Below are positions 31,060 through 38,711 of a stretch of 38,711 nucleotides of DNA, piece after piece. Each line of letters begins with the position of its first letter. The first letter of the stretch is position 1. The DNA is from Thermodesulfobacteriota bacterium (GTDB lineage Bacteria > Desulfobacterota > BSN033 > UBA1163). Under the pieces are notes generated by a model, which saw only the letters and a list, made by a program, of their open reading frames with translations, was not told the DNA's origin and searched no databases. The translations under genes were made by a program, and so were the position numbers. The stretch lies in contig JASEHH010000025.1 in NCBI GenBank assembly GCA_030017685.1, positions 1 through 38,711 of the forward strand, read 5' to 3'.

Positions 31060-32262
31060 TCACCGCATCCATGCATCTCTTAATATTTGGATCGGATGCA
31101 GCACTTTCAGGCCAGTCAGATGGCGGATTTGCATCCGACAGCCTTCGCAATCGGTGAGAACGATCTCAGGGTTTAAACGGTTAATCGCCGCTTTCAAATC
31201 TTTTCCGATCTCCTGAGAGATATCATACTTTTCCTTTTTGAAGCCGAAAGTCCCTCCCAGGCCGCAGCAATCCGCCTCAATGTTTTCGATCTGCAAGCTG
31301 GGGATGAGCCGTAGAATGTCGAGGGCGGGAAGACCGATCCCAAGAGACCTGAGATGGCAGGGGGCGAAATAAGCGACTTTTAAGGGAAACTCTTTGAAAT
31401 GGGTATTGAGGTTACCATTTTCTCTTAAGTTTCTTAAAAACTCGAAGAGATCGAAGAGATGTTCTGCAACTTCTTCTGACCCTGGAATATTCAAAAGCCT
31501 GCTGTAGTCATGCCTGATCATATAGCCGCAACTTGTCGAGGAGAAGATGATTTCAACCCCTGAGCGAATCGTCTTCAGAAGAAAAGGGACATTCTTCAAT
31601 CCCATCTTTCTTGCCCCTTTGAAATTTCCATTCCCTAACATGGGAAGGCCGCAGCATTCCTGAGGCGGGAGGATCACTTCAAAGTTGTTTGCCTCCAGGA
31701 CCTGGACCGTTGCCTTTCCCACATCCATTTCATTTGTGTTGATATAGCAGCCGTAGAAATAAGCGATTTTTTTCTCGCCTGTTGAGTGATGTCCCCTGAA
31801 CCATTGCCGGAAGGTAGGGGATTGGTAGGGAGGAAGTTCTCTTCTCCTGTCAATGCTTAAAAAGGCGTCGGCGATCCACTTGAAGGCCCGATTTTTTAAA
31901 AGAAAATTAGTGATGACGGAAAAAAAGGAGGCAATTCCGGAGAAGAGATAGGAGTGAGTGAGCAGCCAGTCGCGAAGAGGTCTTCCCTTCTCGTCCAGAT
32001 ATTTCGCTCTGGCAATGAGGTTCAGTTCGGAGATGGGAACGCCTGAGGAGCAAACCAGATCGCAGAGATGGCAGCCGATGCAGAGGTCGATCCACGGGTC
32101 TACCGAAGGATCCTCTGTCTTGCGAAATCGCTCTGCTCCGGGACCGGCCTGTTTGGGTCCCGGAAAAAGAGGAGTGACCCGGGAGACAGGGCAAACGGCC
32201 ATGCAGGCCGCACAGCGGATACAAACATCAGGATTACTTTTAGGCCAGGGTTTCTTGTTCAT
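31060..32262 (-). CDS. glpC: Anaerobic glycerol-3-phosphate dehydrogenase iron-sulfur subunit GlpC
   Basis: A 400-residue electron-transfer and anchor subunit that takes electrons from GlpAB to the membrane pool. Two [4Fe-4S] motifs sit near the N-terminus: Cys14-17-20-24 (CIRCAACMAVCP) and Cys61-64-67-71 (CIGCHLCDLVC). Two CCG domains follow: CCGLPMLGNG and CCGLGGTFGF. The length is like E. coli GlpC. CCG proteins also serve glycolate and heterodisulfide-type enzymes, but glpB and glpA directly upstream settle the role. It is the last gene of the operon; a 205-bp repeat-rich gap separates it from glpB. Confidence 0.9.
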   Translation of the reverse strand: MNKKPWPKSNPDVCIRCAACMAVCPVSRVTPLFPGPKQAGPGAERFRKTEDPSVDPWIDLCIGCHLCDLVCSSGVPISELNLIARAKYLDEKGRPLRDWLLTHSYLFSGIASFFSVITNFLLKNRAFKWIADAFLSIDRRRELPPYQSPTFRQWFRGHHSTGEKKIAYFYGCYINTNEMDVGKATVQVLEANNFEVILPPQECCGLPMLGNGNFKGARKMGLKNVPFLLKTIRSGVEIIFSSTSCGYMIRHDYSRLLNIPGSEEVAEHLFDLFEFLRNLRENGNLNTHFKEFPLKVAYFAPCHLRSLGIGLPALDILRLIPSLQIENIEADCCGLGGTFGFKKEKYDISQEIGKDLKAAINRLNPEIVLTDCEGCRMQIRHLTGLKVLHPIQILRDAWMR

Positions 32263-32284
32263 ACTTTCAGCCGTCTATTAAATC

Positions 32285-32474
32285 AGCCCAAATAAATTCC
32301 AATATCCAAACTCCAATCACCAATAACGCCCCCCTACCCCCTCTTAATTTAAGAGGGGGGGAGGGGGAGTTATTCTTTGGAATATTGGAAATTGGTCATT
32401 ATTTGGTTATTGGCCTGCTTGCGCGAAGCCCCGCCCTGCGGGGCGAAGGCAGGTGCTTGGAATTTGGTTATTGT
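32285..32474. repeat. Inverted word repeat between glpB and glpC, with the same 53-bp core as 13231-13283
   Basis: The left arm has AATTCCAATATCCAAACTCC and the right arm TTGGAAATTGGTCATTATTTGG words. The core (32322-32374) is the reverse complement of 13231-13283 apart from one base. A second GC palindrome, GCCCCGCCCTGCGGGGC, lies at about 32428-32446. The end of glpB (32468) falls in the repeat. Confidence 0.75.
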
Positions 32475-33685
32475 TCCATTGCTTTTTTTGCTGCCCAATA
32501 CCCGGTGGCAATTTCGATGCCTTCTCTTGATTTTTCATTGACACAGTGATGCCCTGACAGGATCGTGCCTGCGACCCGGACATTTTCCAAGATCGGCTCC
32601 CCTGTCTCGTCAATGGGACGGAGGGAGGAGTCGGTTAAAATACCCATCCGGTGAATGGGATGTTCATCGAAGAAGGATTTTCCAAACCATTCCTCCTGTG
32701 ATCCAGGCTGCCGGACAGGCAGATTGAAGATGGGATCGGATATCCTTTCCCGGCCAGCCACCAATCCCCCTCCGATAAAACGGCCTGTGGCAAGAATAAG
32801 ACGATCGGCAGAATAGAAACTGGAGACAGGGGGATGATGGATATAAACCCCTTCACATCTCTTTCCTTTCAGAGAGGCTTTTGAAATCGAGTATCCGGAA
32901 AGGAAGTTGACTCCTCTCCGGATCAACCATTCTTTGAACCTGTTGAAGATCCTCATCCCCGGGATGGACGGGGGGAGTGTGGGAATTTCAAATACTCCAA
33001 CTCCAATCTTTTCTTCCAGATCCATTTTAACTTTTATGGGGTCATTTATTCCTAAGATGGCCGGGACACCGACACAGGTTTCACCGCTGAGATTCTTTTT
33101 GATCTCCTGCCCAATCGTTTTTCTAAAAGACTCCTTTTCCATCCATCTTGAAAGGGCGGTAGCAGAGATCTCCTGGCCGGGGGTCTCAGGAAGGGGAAGG
33201 GCAATCCCACGCCAGTTAAGCGGGCCGGCGACATAACCGGCATAAAAATCCCTGAATCCCTTAAACCCCACAATAAGCCCCTTCTTTTCTTTACCGGAGG
33301 CTCCGGCGACCATTGTGTCAGGGATGAGATAGGTCGGCCTCATCGTTCCTGCACCGGTGGGAATGAAACAATTTCCATCTCCTATGGTTTGAAAAATGTA
33401 GGGGGGATAGAAAAGGGAAGTAAATGATGAAAGACCTTCCTCAATCCTTGTTAATCCAACTTTTGAGTAGGGGTGTTCGGGGTGATCCTGAATCCATTGA
33501 GAAAGGCCATCTCTCAACCTTGTCGTTTCCGGAATCTTTCCCAATACATCGATCGTATTGGAGAAGAGGGTAAGACAACCCATTCCTTTTCCGACGATCA
33601 GGACCTTCCTGCCGGCCTCTGCCGCCGTTTTAGCCGCCATCAACCCGGAGAGACCCATTCCGATGATAATGAGATCGTAGTGCAT
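32468..33685 (-). CDS. glpB: Anaerobic glycerol-3-phosphate dehydrogenase subunit GlpB
   Basis: A 405-residue flavoprotein subunit with N-terminal FAD Rossmann motif IIIGMGLSGLMAAKTAAEAG and GlpB-type CLTLFSNTIDVLG. The middle contains GTMRPTYLIPDTMVAG, and the C-terminus ILSGHHCVNEKSREGIEIAT. The length is close to E. coli GlpB (419). I chose the ATG at 33685 (MHYDLIIIG); the upstream TTG lies in a repeat. It works with GlpA to oxidise sn-glycerol-3-phosphate to DHAP. Confidence 0.9.
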   Translation of the reverse strand: MHYDLIIIGMGLSGLMAAKTAAEAGRKVLIVGKGMGCLTLFSNTIDVLGKIPETTRLRDGLSQWIQDHPEHPYSKVGLTRIEEGLSSFTSLFYPPYIFQTIGDGNCFIPTGAGTMRPTYLIPDTMVAGASGKEKKGLIVGFKGFRDFYAGYVAGPLNWRGIALPLPETPGQEISATALSRWMEKESFRKTIGQEIKKNLSGETCVGVPAILGINDPIKVKMDLEEKIGVGVFEIPTLPPSIPGMRIFNRFKEWLIRRGVNFLSGYSISKASLKGKRCEGVYIHHPPVSSFYSADRLILATGRFIGGGLVAGRERISDPIFNLPVRQPGSQEEWFGKSFFDEHPIHRMGILTDSSLRPIDETGEPILENVRVAGTILSGHHCVNEKSREGIEIATGYWAAKKAMEQ

Positions 33686-33694
33686 GGCTTTTTT

Positions 33695-33790
33695 AAATAC
33701 AGGATTCAAGGATTCGAGGGTTCATGGGTTCAAGTAAAATCTGAAAATAAGAATTCTTTTCCTTGACCACTTGAACCCTTGGCTCCTTGG
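33695..33790. repeat. Inverted GGTTCAAGG word repeat between glpA and glpB
   Basis: Left arm GATTCAAGGATTCGAGGG then TTCATGGGTTCAAGT; right arm ACTTGAACCCTTGGCTCC and TTGGACCC. The arms are imperfect inverses around an AT-rich centre. Confidence 0.65.
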
Positions 33791-33793
33791 ACC

Positions 33794-35302
33794 CTATAAG
33801 TTAAATATTCCTTTATAAATCCCTTCGATCAATTCTTCTTCCTTGACAGCCGATTCCCAGAGGACCGGTCGGATTCCCTTCCACCTCTCCTCAAGAAAGC
33901 CCTTAAGTATTTTGTTAGGATTTCCCTCAGTCAATCCCAACTCGTTTAACATTCCCAATAGCCGGTAGACGCAGAAACCTCCCTGGCAGGTTCCTTTGGC
34001 GAGGCGGGTTCGATGGAGAATATCCTGAAGATCCTTTAATTTCCCTTCCCTCAACACTTCCTCAACCTCTTCCCTCCGGACCAGCTCGCAATCACATAGG
34101 GCCTCCACTTTACCCAATGGTTTAAGACGGTCTTTGAGGCCTGAGGGTTTCTCAGCGCCGGGGAGAGTGTTTAAGTGGGTGGTGCAAGAAACATCGATTC
34201 CCATTTTCCGGCAGAGAAGATCAGAGGTCTTTTCCGCCATCAACCGGTAGGTGACCAGTTTTCCGCCGGTGATGGTGATCAGATTCCTTATTCCGTCTCT
34301 CTTTTCGTGATCGATCAGAACAAATCCCCGGCTGATGGCGCGATCATCGCCTTTTTCTCCGGATTGGAAGAGAGGTCTGATGCCCGCATAGGCCCGGATG
34401 AATCGGGTTTCTTCGATAGCCGGGAGCATCTTTGATGTTTCTCTAATCAAGAGGGAGACTTCTCGATGAGTGACCTCAAAATTCTCGGCGTCTTCAAGAG
34501 GGATGGAGGTTGTCCCCAGAATGGAAACGGTATGGTTCGGCACGATGATATCTCCATCGGAGGGGGGCCGGCACCGATTGACCACCCTGTGAGTGAGTCT
34601 TTGATTGGTGATGAGCATCGACCCCTTTGAAAGGGCCATGGCGGTACGAAGTCCTGCCAATTTCAGAAGTTGGTCTGCCCAAGCTCCGGTGGCATTGATG
34701 ATATAAGCAGCTTCAATCAGATACTCCTCTCCGTGGAGAAGGTCTTTTGCAAGGACGGTTTTCACTCTATCTCCATCCACGAGGAGGGAGGTGATTTCTG
34801 TGTGGAGAAGGCATCTGGCTCCGTGAGCCTCTGCGTCTTTTACATTCGCAAGAACCAGTTCGAATGGATCGATGGCTCCGTCCGGAACTTTGACCGCGCT
34901 CAGGAGATCGGGATTGAGTCCGGGTTCCAAGGAGAGGGTTTCGTCCCGGGACAGGAGACGGGCGGGGAGGGTTGTCTCTTCGCAGGCTTGAATAAATCGA
35001 TCCCTGAAATCGAGGCCGTCTTCGGGTAGAGAGACGAAAAGGCCTTCTGTTTCCTCGATACAGTGAGGAGCAATTTTTCTCAGAATCCTATTTTCAGCGA
35101 TGCACTCACGCGCCGCTTCCGGGTCGGATACAACGTATCTTCCGCCGCTGTGAAGGAGACCATGATTTCTTCCGGAGGCTCCCGATAAAAAATCTCCCTT
35201 TTCGATTAAGAGAGAAGGGATTCTTCTCAGAGAAAGATCCCTTGCAATTCCAGCCCCAGTGGCGCCGCCGCCGATAATCAACACTTCTGTTTTCAGGTTC
35301 AT
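33794..35302 (-). CDS. glpA: Anaerobic glycerol-3-phosphate dehydrogenase catalytic subunit GlpA
   Basis: A 502-residue FAD enzyme that oxidises glycerol-3-phosphate. It opens with IIGGGATGAGIARDLSLR (FAD motif), then GASGRNHGLLHSGGRYVV, the G3P dehydrogenase signature. YAGIRPLF and TITGGKLVTYRLMAE are further family strands. At the C-terminus a BFD-type [2Fe-2S] site is visible: CDCELVRREEVEEVL plus GTCQGGFC. E. coli GlpA is ~540 residues, so this is slightly short. The start at 35302 has only a weak ribosome site. A candidate promoter lies at 35362-35390. Confidence 0.93.
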   Translation of the reverse strand: MNLKTEVLIIGGGATGAGIARDLSLRRIPSLLIEKGDFLSGASGRNHGLLHSGGRYVVSDPEAARECIAENRILRKIAPHCIEETEGLFVSLPEDGLDFRDRFIQACEETTLPARLLSRDETLSLEPGLNPDLLSAVKVPDGAIDPFELVLANVKDAEAHGARCLLHTEITSLLVDGDRVKTVLAKDLLHGEEYLIEAAYIINATGAWADQLLKLAGLRTAMALSKGSMLITNQRLTHRVVNRCRPPSDGDIIVPNHTVSILGTTSIPLEDAENFEVTHREVSLLIRETSKMLPAIEETRFIRAYAGIRPLFQSGEKGDDRAISRGFVLIDHEKRDGIRNLITITGGKLVTYRLMAEKTSDLLCRKMGIDVSCTTHLNTLPGAEKPSGLKDRLKPLGKVEALCDCELVRREEVEEVLREGKLKDLQDILHRTRLAKGTCQGGFCVYRLLGMLNELGLTEGNPNKILKGFLEERWKGIRPVLWESAVKEEELIEGIYKGIFNL

Positions 35303-35361
35303 TTAAAATTCTCTTGGCTTCGTCATTGGATTCAAATATTTAATCTCATCGGCGATAACTT

Positions 35362-35390
35362 TTTTTAACGAGATTCTCTCTCTTTGTCAA
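35362..35390 (-). promoter_or_regulatory. Candidate promoter of glpABC
   Basis: On the minus strand TTGACA (35385-35390), a 17-bp spacer and TAAAAA (35362-35367), about 60 bp before glpA. The -10 is weak. Confidence 0.45.
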
Positions 35391-35405
35391 GAAAAACGGT
35401 GAACC

Positions 35406-35610
35406 TGCAATTCAGACACTGGACTTCAGACTTTAGACATCAGGCTTTCCAGTATAGGACGGAGAAAACTCAAACCCCTCAGGGGTTGCAGAGGAAAACC
35501 CCTTAGAATCCTTTGAACCCGATGAGTTCTTTGTGTCATCTCTAACCATTTCATAACCATTTCATCACCTTCAGTCTATGGTCTGAAGTCTATGGTCTAA
35601 TGTCTGAATC
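35406..35610. repeat. GTCTGAAGTCTA-type word repeat, copy 1
   Basis: The left arm (35406-35445) contains ATTCAGACACTGGACTTCAG and the right arm (to 35610) repeats GTCTGAAGTCTATGGTCTAA, an imperfect inverse. Inside is a CAAACCCCTCAGGGGTTG palindrome. The left arm matches the right arm of 37310-37540 in reverse complement with about two differences over ~38 bp. Confidence 0.75.
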
Positions 35611-35692
35611 ACAAGACGATGAACAATAAACCTTGACTTTTTGAGGTGATGGAATAAAATGAGTATACTTTCACTATTTTGCCTGGCCTCCT

Positions 35693-36820
35693 ATGACAGA
35701 GATCCTGAAAAGCCGACATTTCCTCCTCGATTTTGTCCAGGTGGCTTTCATCCTCACGGATATCCACTCAAAAATCCTCTATGCCAACCGTTATGCGGAA
35801 CATCTCTTCGGTTATACGAGAGAGGAGATGGAGGGGCAGAGGATGAGGACTCTTTTCTTCGAAGAAGACCTGAAATATTTTCTACCCAACATCATTTATT
35901 TGGCCATTTACAGGGCCGGTTTTGAAGGAGACGGACTCTTACGACAGAAGGATGGAAAGGGAGTCTTCGTTCATCTCTCCACAGTCTCTTTCAAAGAGGG
36001 AGGGGAGACGTTTTTAACCTTTTCTTTCCAGGAAATTCAGCGCTTGAAGAGACTGGAGAGGGAGAAACTGGAGTTGAGGCACAGGGCAAGCCTCGGAATG
36101 ATGGTGGAGGAGATTGCCCATCAGGTCCGGAACCCGATTGCCTCGATCGGAGGCTACACCCGGCGTCTCATAAAGACATCCGTTTCTTCACCCAAGATGG
36201 AGGCTTATCTCGACCGGGTCCTTCAGGAGACGAAGCGGCTGGAGGAGATGATCCGGCGGATGGAAGAGTTGGTTAAGATGCCCAGGCCGGTTTTCCAGAG
36301 GGAGAAGTTTCTTGAGGTCGTAGAGAGAACCCTCCAGAGCGTTTCACGGGAGGAGAAAGCGAAGGGAATCTCCTTCAATTTGGAGGAGGGGTCTTTAAAA
36401 GGGGAGGAATACTTCTACATTGATAGAGGCCTTGTGACTCGGGCCCTTTCTCATGTTCTGGAGAATAGCATAGAATCTATCGGACAGGGCAAGGGGAAGA
36501 AAGATCGAAATAGAATAAGGGTCTTTCTTGCTTGCAATGAAGAGAATTTGGAAATCTCCGTCTCAGATAGAGGAGAGGGGATCTCTAAAAAGAATCTCGA
36601 CCGCATTTTTGAGCCTTTCTTTTCCACAAGGCCTGAACGGGTGGGACTGGGTCTCACTTTTGTCAAGAGGGTGGTGGAAGACCACGGAGGAAGAATCCGG
36701 ATCGATAGCCGGCTCCGGAGCGGCACCACTATGACGCTCACTTTTCCGAAGGACCGCAGGCGACTTATTCGCCGGGAATGGCTTTCACCGGAAGCCCAAA
36801 ACCCTCTTTCTTCCCTCTAA
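35693..36820 (+). CDS. Orphan PAS-domain sensor histidine kinase, probably soluble
   Basis: A 375-residue kinase without membrane spans. A PAS domain covers residues ~8-118 (FILTDIHSKILYANRYAEHL). The phosphoacceptor His143 lies in EEIAHQVRNPIASIGGY. ATP-binding motifs are the N-box HVLENSIESI, VSDRGEGI and VGLGLTFVKRVVEDHGG. The pattern is NtrB-like. No response regulator is adjacent. The start has no clear ribosome site, so the exact N-terminus is uncertain. It faces away from glpA; control of glpABC by it is possible but unproved. Confidence 0.88.
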   Translation: MTEILKSRHFLLDFVQVAFILTDIHSKILYANRYAEHLFGYTREEMEGQRMRTLFFEEDLKYFLPNIIYLAIYRAGFEGDGLLRQKDGKGVFVHLSTVSFKEGGETFLTFSFQEIQRLKRLEREKLELRHRASLGMMVEEIAHQVRNPIASIGGYTRRLIKTSVSSPKMEAYLDRVLQETKRLEEMIRRMEELVKMPRPVFQREKFLEVVERTLQSVSREEKAKGISFNLEEGSLKGEEYFYIDRGLVTRALSHVLENSIESIGQGKGKKDRNRIRVFLACNEENLEISVSDRGEGISKKNLDRIFEPFFSTRPERVGLGLTFVKRVVEDHGGRIRIDSRLRSGTTMTLTFPKDRRRLIRREWLSPEAQNPLSSL

Positions 36821-36861
36821 AAAAATGAACGAATAAGCGCTGAACATCGGCGAGGCATTTT

Positions 36862-37296
36862 ATGGATAAAAAGCTAAAAGAGGCTTTTTTAAAACAGGTA
36901 AAGAAGGAGCCCTTTGCAAAAAAATTCGGGCTCAAATTGGTCGACATGGATGATGGATACTCCAGGGTGGAGATGAAATTCACTCAGGACATGGAAAATC
37001 TCTTCGGCATGGCCCATGGGGGAGCGCTCTTTGCCCTGATCGATGAAGCCTTTGAGACCGCCTCCAATTCTCATGGGACCCTGGCCGTGGCTCTTAATAT
37101 GAATATTACCTATCTTTCGCCTCCTCCACCGGGTAGCCGTTTGATTGCCGAGGCAAGGGAGGTTCATCAAACCCAGAAGACATCACTCTGTGAGATTAAA
37201 GTTTTCGATGACCAGGATCATCCGATTGCCTCCTGCCAGGCACTTGCCTACCGGAAAGGAATCCCTCATCCCTTCCTCAAAAAAGCGAAAAAATAG
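36862..37296 (+). CDS. PaaI-type hotdog-fold thioesterase
   Basis: A 144-residue acyl-CoA thioesterase of the PaaI/YigI class. The catalytic region NLFGMAHGGALFALIDEAFE carries the HGG turn and the acidic residue on the central helix. NMNITYLSPPPPGSRL is the usual following strand. Such enzymes hydrolyse phenylacetyl- or other acyl-CoA esters; the substrate here is unknown. It follows the kinase gene by 41 bp and may be cotranscribed. It is bracketed, with the kinase, by inverted copies of one repeat. Confidence 0.88.
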   Translation: MDKKLKEAFLKQVKKEPFAKKFGLKLVDMDDGYSRVEMKFTQDMENLFGMAHGGALFALIDEAFETASNSHGTLAVALNMNITYLSPPPPGSRLIAEAREVHQTQKTSLCEIKVFDDQDHPIASCQALAYRKGIPHPFLKKAKK

Positions 37297-37309
37297 TTTC
37301 CCTCCCTTT

Positions 37310-37540
37310 GATTCAGACATTAAGACTATAGACCTCAGACATTAGACTGAAGAAAGAGAAATGGCCAGAGAATACACATGAATAAGGGCTTCGGCATGAG
37401 CTTAGCCGAACGGCTGAGAGCTACCAGAAGGAATAACACTCTTGGATATACGAAAGAATTTCAAAAGAGTGGAATAGAGTTAATTTTCTATATTAGAAAA
37501 GTCTGATGTCTAACGTCTGAAGTCCAGTGTCTGAATTGCA
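37310..37540. repeat. GTCTGAAGTCTA-type word repeat, copy 2, inverted
   Basis: The left arm at 37310-37352 has GATTCAGACATTAAGACTAT, the right arm at 37501-37540 has GTCTGAAGTCCAGTGTCTGA. The centre includes GGCTTCGGCATGAGC and TTAGCCGAACGGC. A 42-codon ATG frame inside (37379) is judged chance. It pairs with copy 1 at 35406-35610. Confidence 0.75.
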
Positions 37541-37560
37541 AAGTTTCCCTCCCTCCAGGG

Positions 37561-37588
37561 TTGACATCCCTTCCGTACAGGTTACAAT
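37561..37588 (+). promoter_or_regulatory. Candidate promoter of the DUF151 gene
   Basis: TTGACA at 37561-37566, a 16-bp spacer and TACAAT at 37583-37588. The start codon is ~230 bp downstream, so the mRNA would have a long leader. Confidence 0.55.
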
Positions 37589-37694
37589 AAAAACAAATTT
37601 ATCGGTTTGCTTTTTCTAAGGAATCTTTAATGACGGGTTCGCCGCCTCCGAAGGATGAAAATGCTTTTTTGGGCAAGGTTGAGAGGTTAGGGCT

Positions 37695-37808
37695 ATGAAG
37701 CCAGTTTGGTCAAAGGGCAAAGGTTATGGTTGTTAATTTAAAACCCATCGCCCTGACCCATAGACTAAACCGGCATCCTTGCCCTGACCTTATCCCATAG
37801 ACTCTATT
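37695..37808. repeat. Word repeat in the leader of the DUF151 gene
   Basis: GGTCAAAGGGCAAAGGTTATGG on the left (read here in two overlapping words, GGTCAAAGGGC and AAAGGTTATGG) is imperfectly inverse to CATAGACTAAACC, GCCCTGACC and CCCATAGACT words on the right. No recognised riboswitch. Confidence 0.5.
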
Positions 37809-37822
37809 TTTTAGGTAATGTT

Positions 37823-38323
37823 ATGGAACAGGAACTGATGGAAGTGAAAGTCATGGGGATCGTGGTTGATGCGAAGGCATCGAACCCTGTTGTCGTTTTA
37901 GTGGATTTGAATGGTCAGAAAGCCCTGCCCATCTGGATCGGGGTATTTGAGGCGGAGGCGATTTCAAGGGGTCTCGAAGATGTGGTAACGCTTCGTCCCA
38001 TGACGCACGACCTTCTCAAACAGATTCTGGATACTCTGCGTACTTCCCTCACACGGGTGGTCATCAATGATATCAAGGAGAATACCTTTTACGCCAAACT
38101 CTATTTCAATGTTGAGGGAAAAGAACTCATTGTAGATAGTAGGCCGAGTGATGCGATTGCCCTGGCAGTCAGGGTGAAGGCGCCCATTTTTATCGCCCAG
38201 TCCGTGGTTGAGGCGACGAAAAGCCTGGGTCTCCTGGCCACCCGATTTCTGGACGAACAGGATGAACTTAAGACGATTATTGAGAATATGAACCCGGATG
38301 ACTTCGGTAATTATAAGATGTAG
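37823..38323 (+). CDS. Bifunctional nuclease (BFN) family protein, DUF151
   Basis: A 166-residue protein made of one DUF151 domain and a short C-terminal tail. Features: VKVMGIVVDAKASNPVVVL, KALPIWIGVFEAEAISRGLE (the most conserved strand-helix), RPMTHDLLKQIL, ENTFYAKLYF, and VDSRPSDAIALAVRVKAPIF. Family members show DNase/RNase activity in plants and occur widely in bacteria, where the role is unclear. The start at 37823 has TTAGGTAA upstream. It is a single gene with its own promoter and long leader. Confidence 0.9.
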   Translation: MEQELMEVKVMGIVVDAKASNPVVVLVDLNGQKALPIWIGVFEAEAISRGLEDVVTLRPMTHDLLKQILDTLRTSLTRVVINDIKENTFYAKLYFNVEGKELIVDSRPSDAIALAVRVKAPIFIAQSVVEATKSLGLLATRFLDEQDELKTIIENMNPDDFGNYKM

Positions 38324-38374
38324 GTTCCTTCCTTTTAGGCCCCTCCTTTTGATATTCTTTTAGATAGAAAATAA

Positions 38375-38490
38375 ACGTCTTTTGTCATACGGTTAGGGCA
38401 ACGATGCCCGTTTCGTTATTCGGTTACGTTATTGGTCTTAAAGACTTAACCGTCTAACGATAGACCAAACGGGCTTCGTAACCTTAACCC
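38375..38490. repeat. Inverted word repeat downstream of the DUF151 gene
   Basis: GCCCGTTTCG and TTGGTCTTAAAGACTT words on the left half are inverse to GATAGACCAAACGGGC on the right, with CGGTTACG and CGTAACC-type words outside. Confidence 0.6.
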
Positions 38491-38711
38491 TTACCAATTC
38501 ATCTGAGCCATTTTCATGGGCCATGCCTGTCTGCTTCAAGCAGGTTCGCACATGAATGGCGGCCATCCCTTCCCCTGGCAATAATGTTCCATTATTGACA
38601 GTTTGTCGTTTTGCCCAGATTTTTCCCGATTTTATTTCTCCATACCCCCAAAATATTTAGCCTTTTAAAGTCGAATAGTTACGAAAAATTTTGAAAGGAG
38701 CAAACCTTTTG
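38491..38711. other. Gap at the window end with a ribosome binding site
   Basis: No gene is seen here. A small palindrome CCTGTCTGCTTCAAGCAGG lies at about 38527-38545. GAAAGGAG at 38692-38699 is a good ribosome site a few bases before the end, so a gene on the plus strand probably begins at or just past the last base (TTG). Confidence 0.45.

Noticed and set aside
37379..37507. 42-codon ATG frame inside the 37310-37540 repeat
   Set aside because: It lies wholly in repeat sequence, has no ribosome site and no recognised similarity.
35406..37540. CRISPR array or phage attachment sites suggested by the repeats
   Set aside because: The words are degenerate, unspaced and inverted; no cas, integrase or phage genes are present.

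Overview
The window reads as a chromosomal segment of an anaerobic Gram-negative bacterium, most like a sulfate-reducing or syntrophic member of the Desulfobacterota. This rests on the gene set: a nickel CO dehydrogenase with a CooF-type ferredoxin, an anaerobic glycerol-3-phosphate dehydrogenase (glpABC), a full molybdenum-cofactor block, a B12-dependent radical SAM enzyme, and large Cache/PAS sensor kinases. The taxonomic call is inference. I saw no rRNA, tRNA, CRISPR array, phage genes or transposase.

Layout. 1-3057 (+): end of an FAD/NAD oxidoreductase, a four-cluster ferredoxin and a short divergent CO dehydrogenase. 3062-6202 (+): a tripartite tricarboxylate transporter, tctCBA. 6266-7012 (-): a DUF169 protein. 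7416-10418 (+): a Cache-HAMP-PAS-PAS hybrid histidine kinase. 10409-16984 (-): one molybdenum-cofactor operon, read as promoter, probable Moco riboswitch, terminator, moeA, moeA fused to a periplasmic-binding-like domain, moaA, moaC, a MOSC protein, mogA. 17044-18534 (-): a B12/radical SAM protein. 18655-22990 (+): an iron-type (Fbp/Afu-like) ABC importer. 23112-28250 (+): a Ugp-type glycerol-phosphate ABC importer (ugpBAEC order) followed by a HAD-IIA phosphatase. 28318-30864 (+): an accessory island with a probable toxin-antitoxin pair, a candidate PD-(D/E)XK nuclease and two broken genes. 31060-35302 (-): glpABC. 35693-37296 (+): an orphan PAS histidine kinase and a hotdog thioesterase, bracketed by inverted copies of one repeat. 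37823-38323 (+): a bifunctional-nuclease-domain (DUF151) protein.

How the genes fit together. Imported glycerol phosphate would be oxidised by GlpABC to DHAP, with electrons leaving through the GlpC iron-sulfur subunit. The CO dehydrogenase set links CO (or another redox substrate) to ferredoxin and NAD(P). The cofactor operon makes and loads molybdopterin under probable feedback by its own product.

The most unusual material is non-coding. Three copies of a MITE-like element with terminal inverted repeats and 6-bp direct repeats each lie within 30 bp upstream of a start codon. Nearly every longer intergenic gap also holds an imperfect element made of short, degenerate, repeated words, many of them arranged as inverted arms around a GC-rich core. 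The most unusual protein is the CO dehydrogenase: it keeps all six C-cluster ligands but has no histidine between residues 81 and 230, where the catalytic histidines normally lie.
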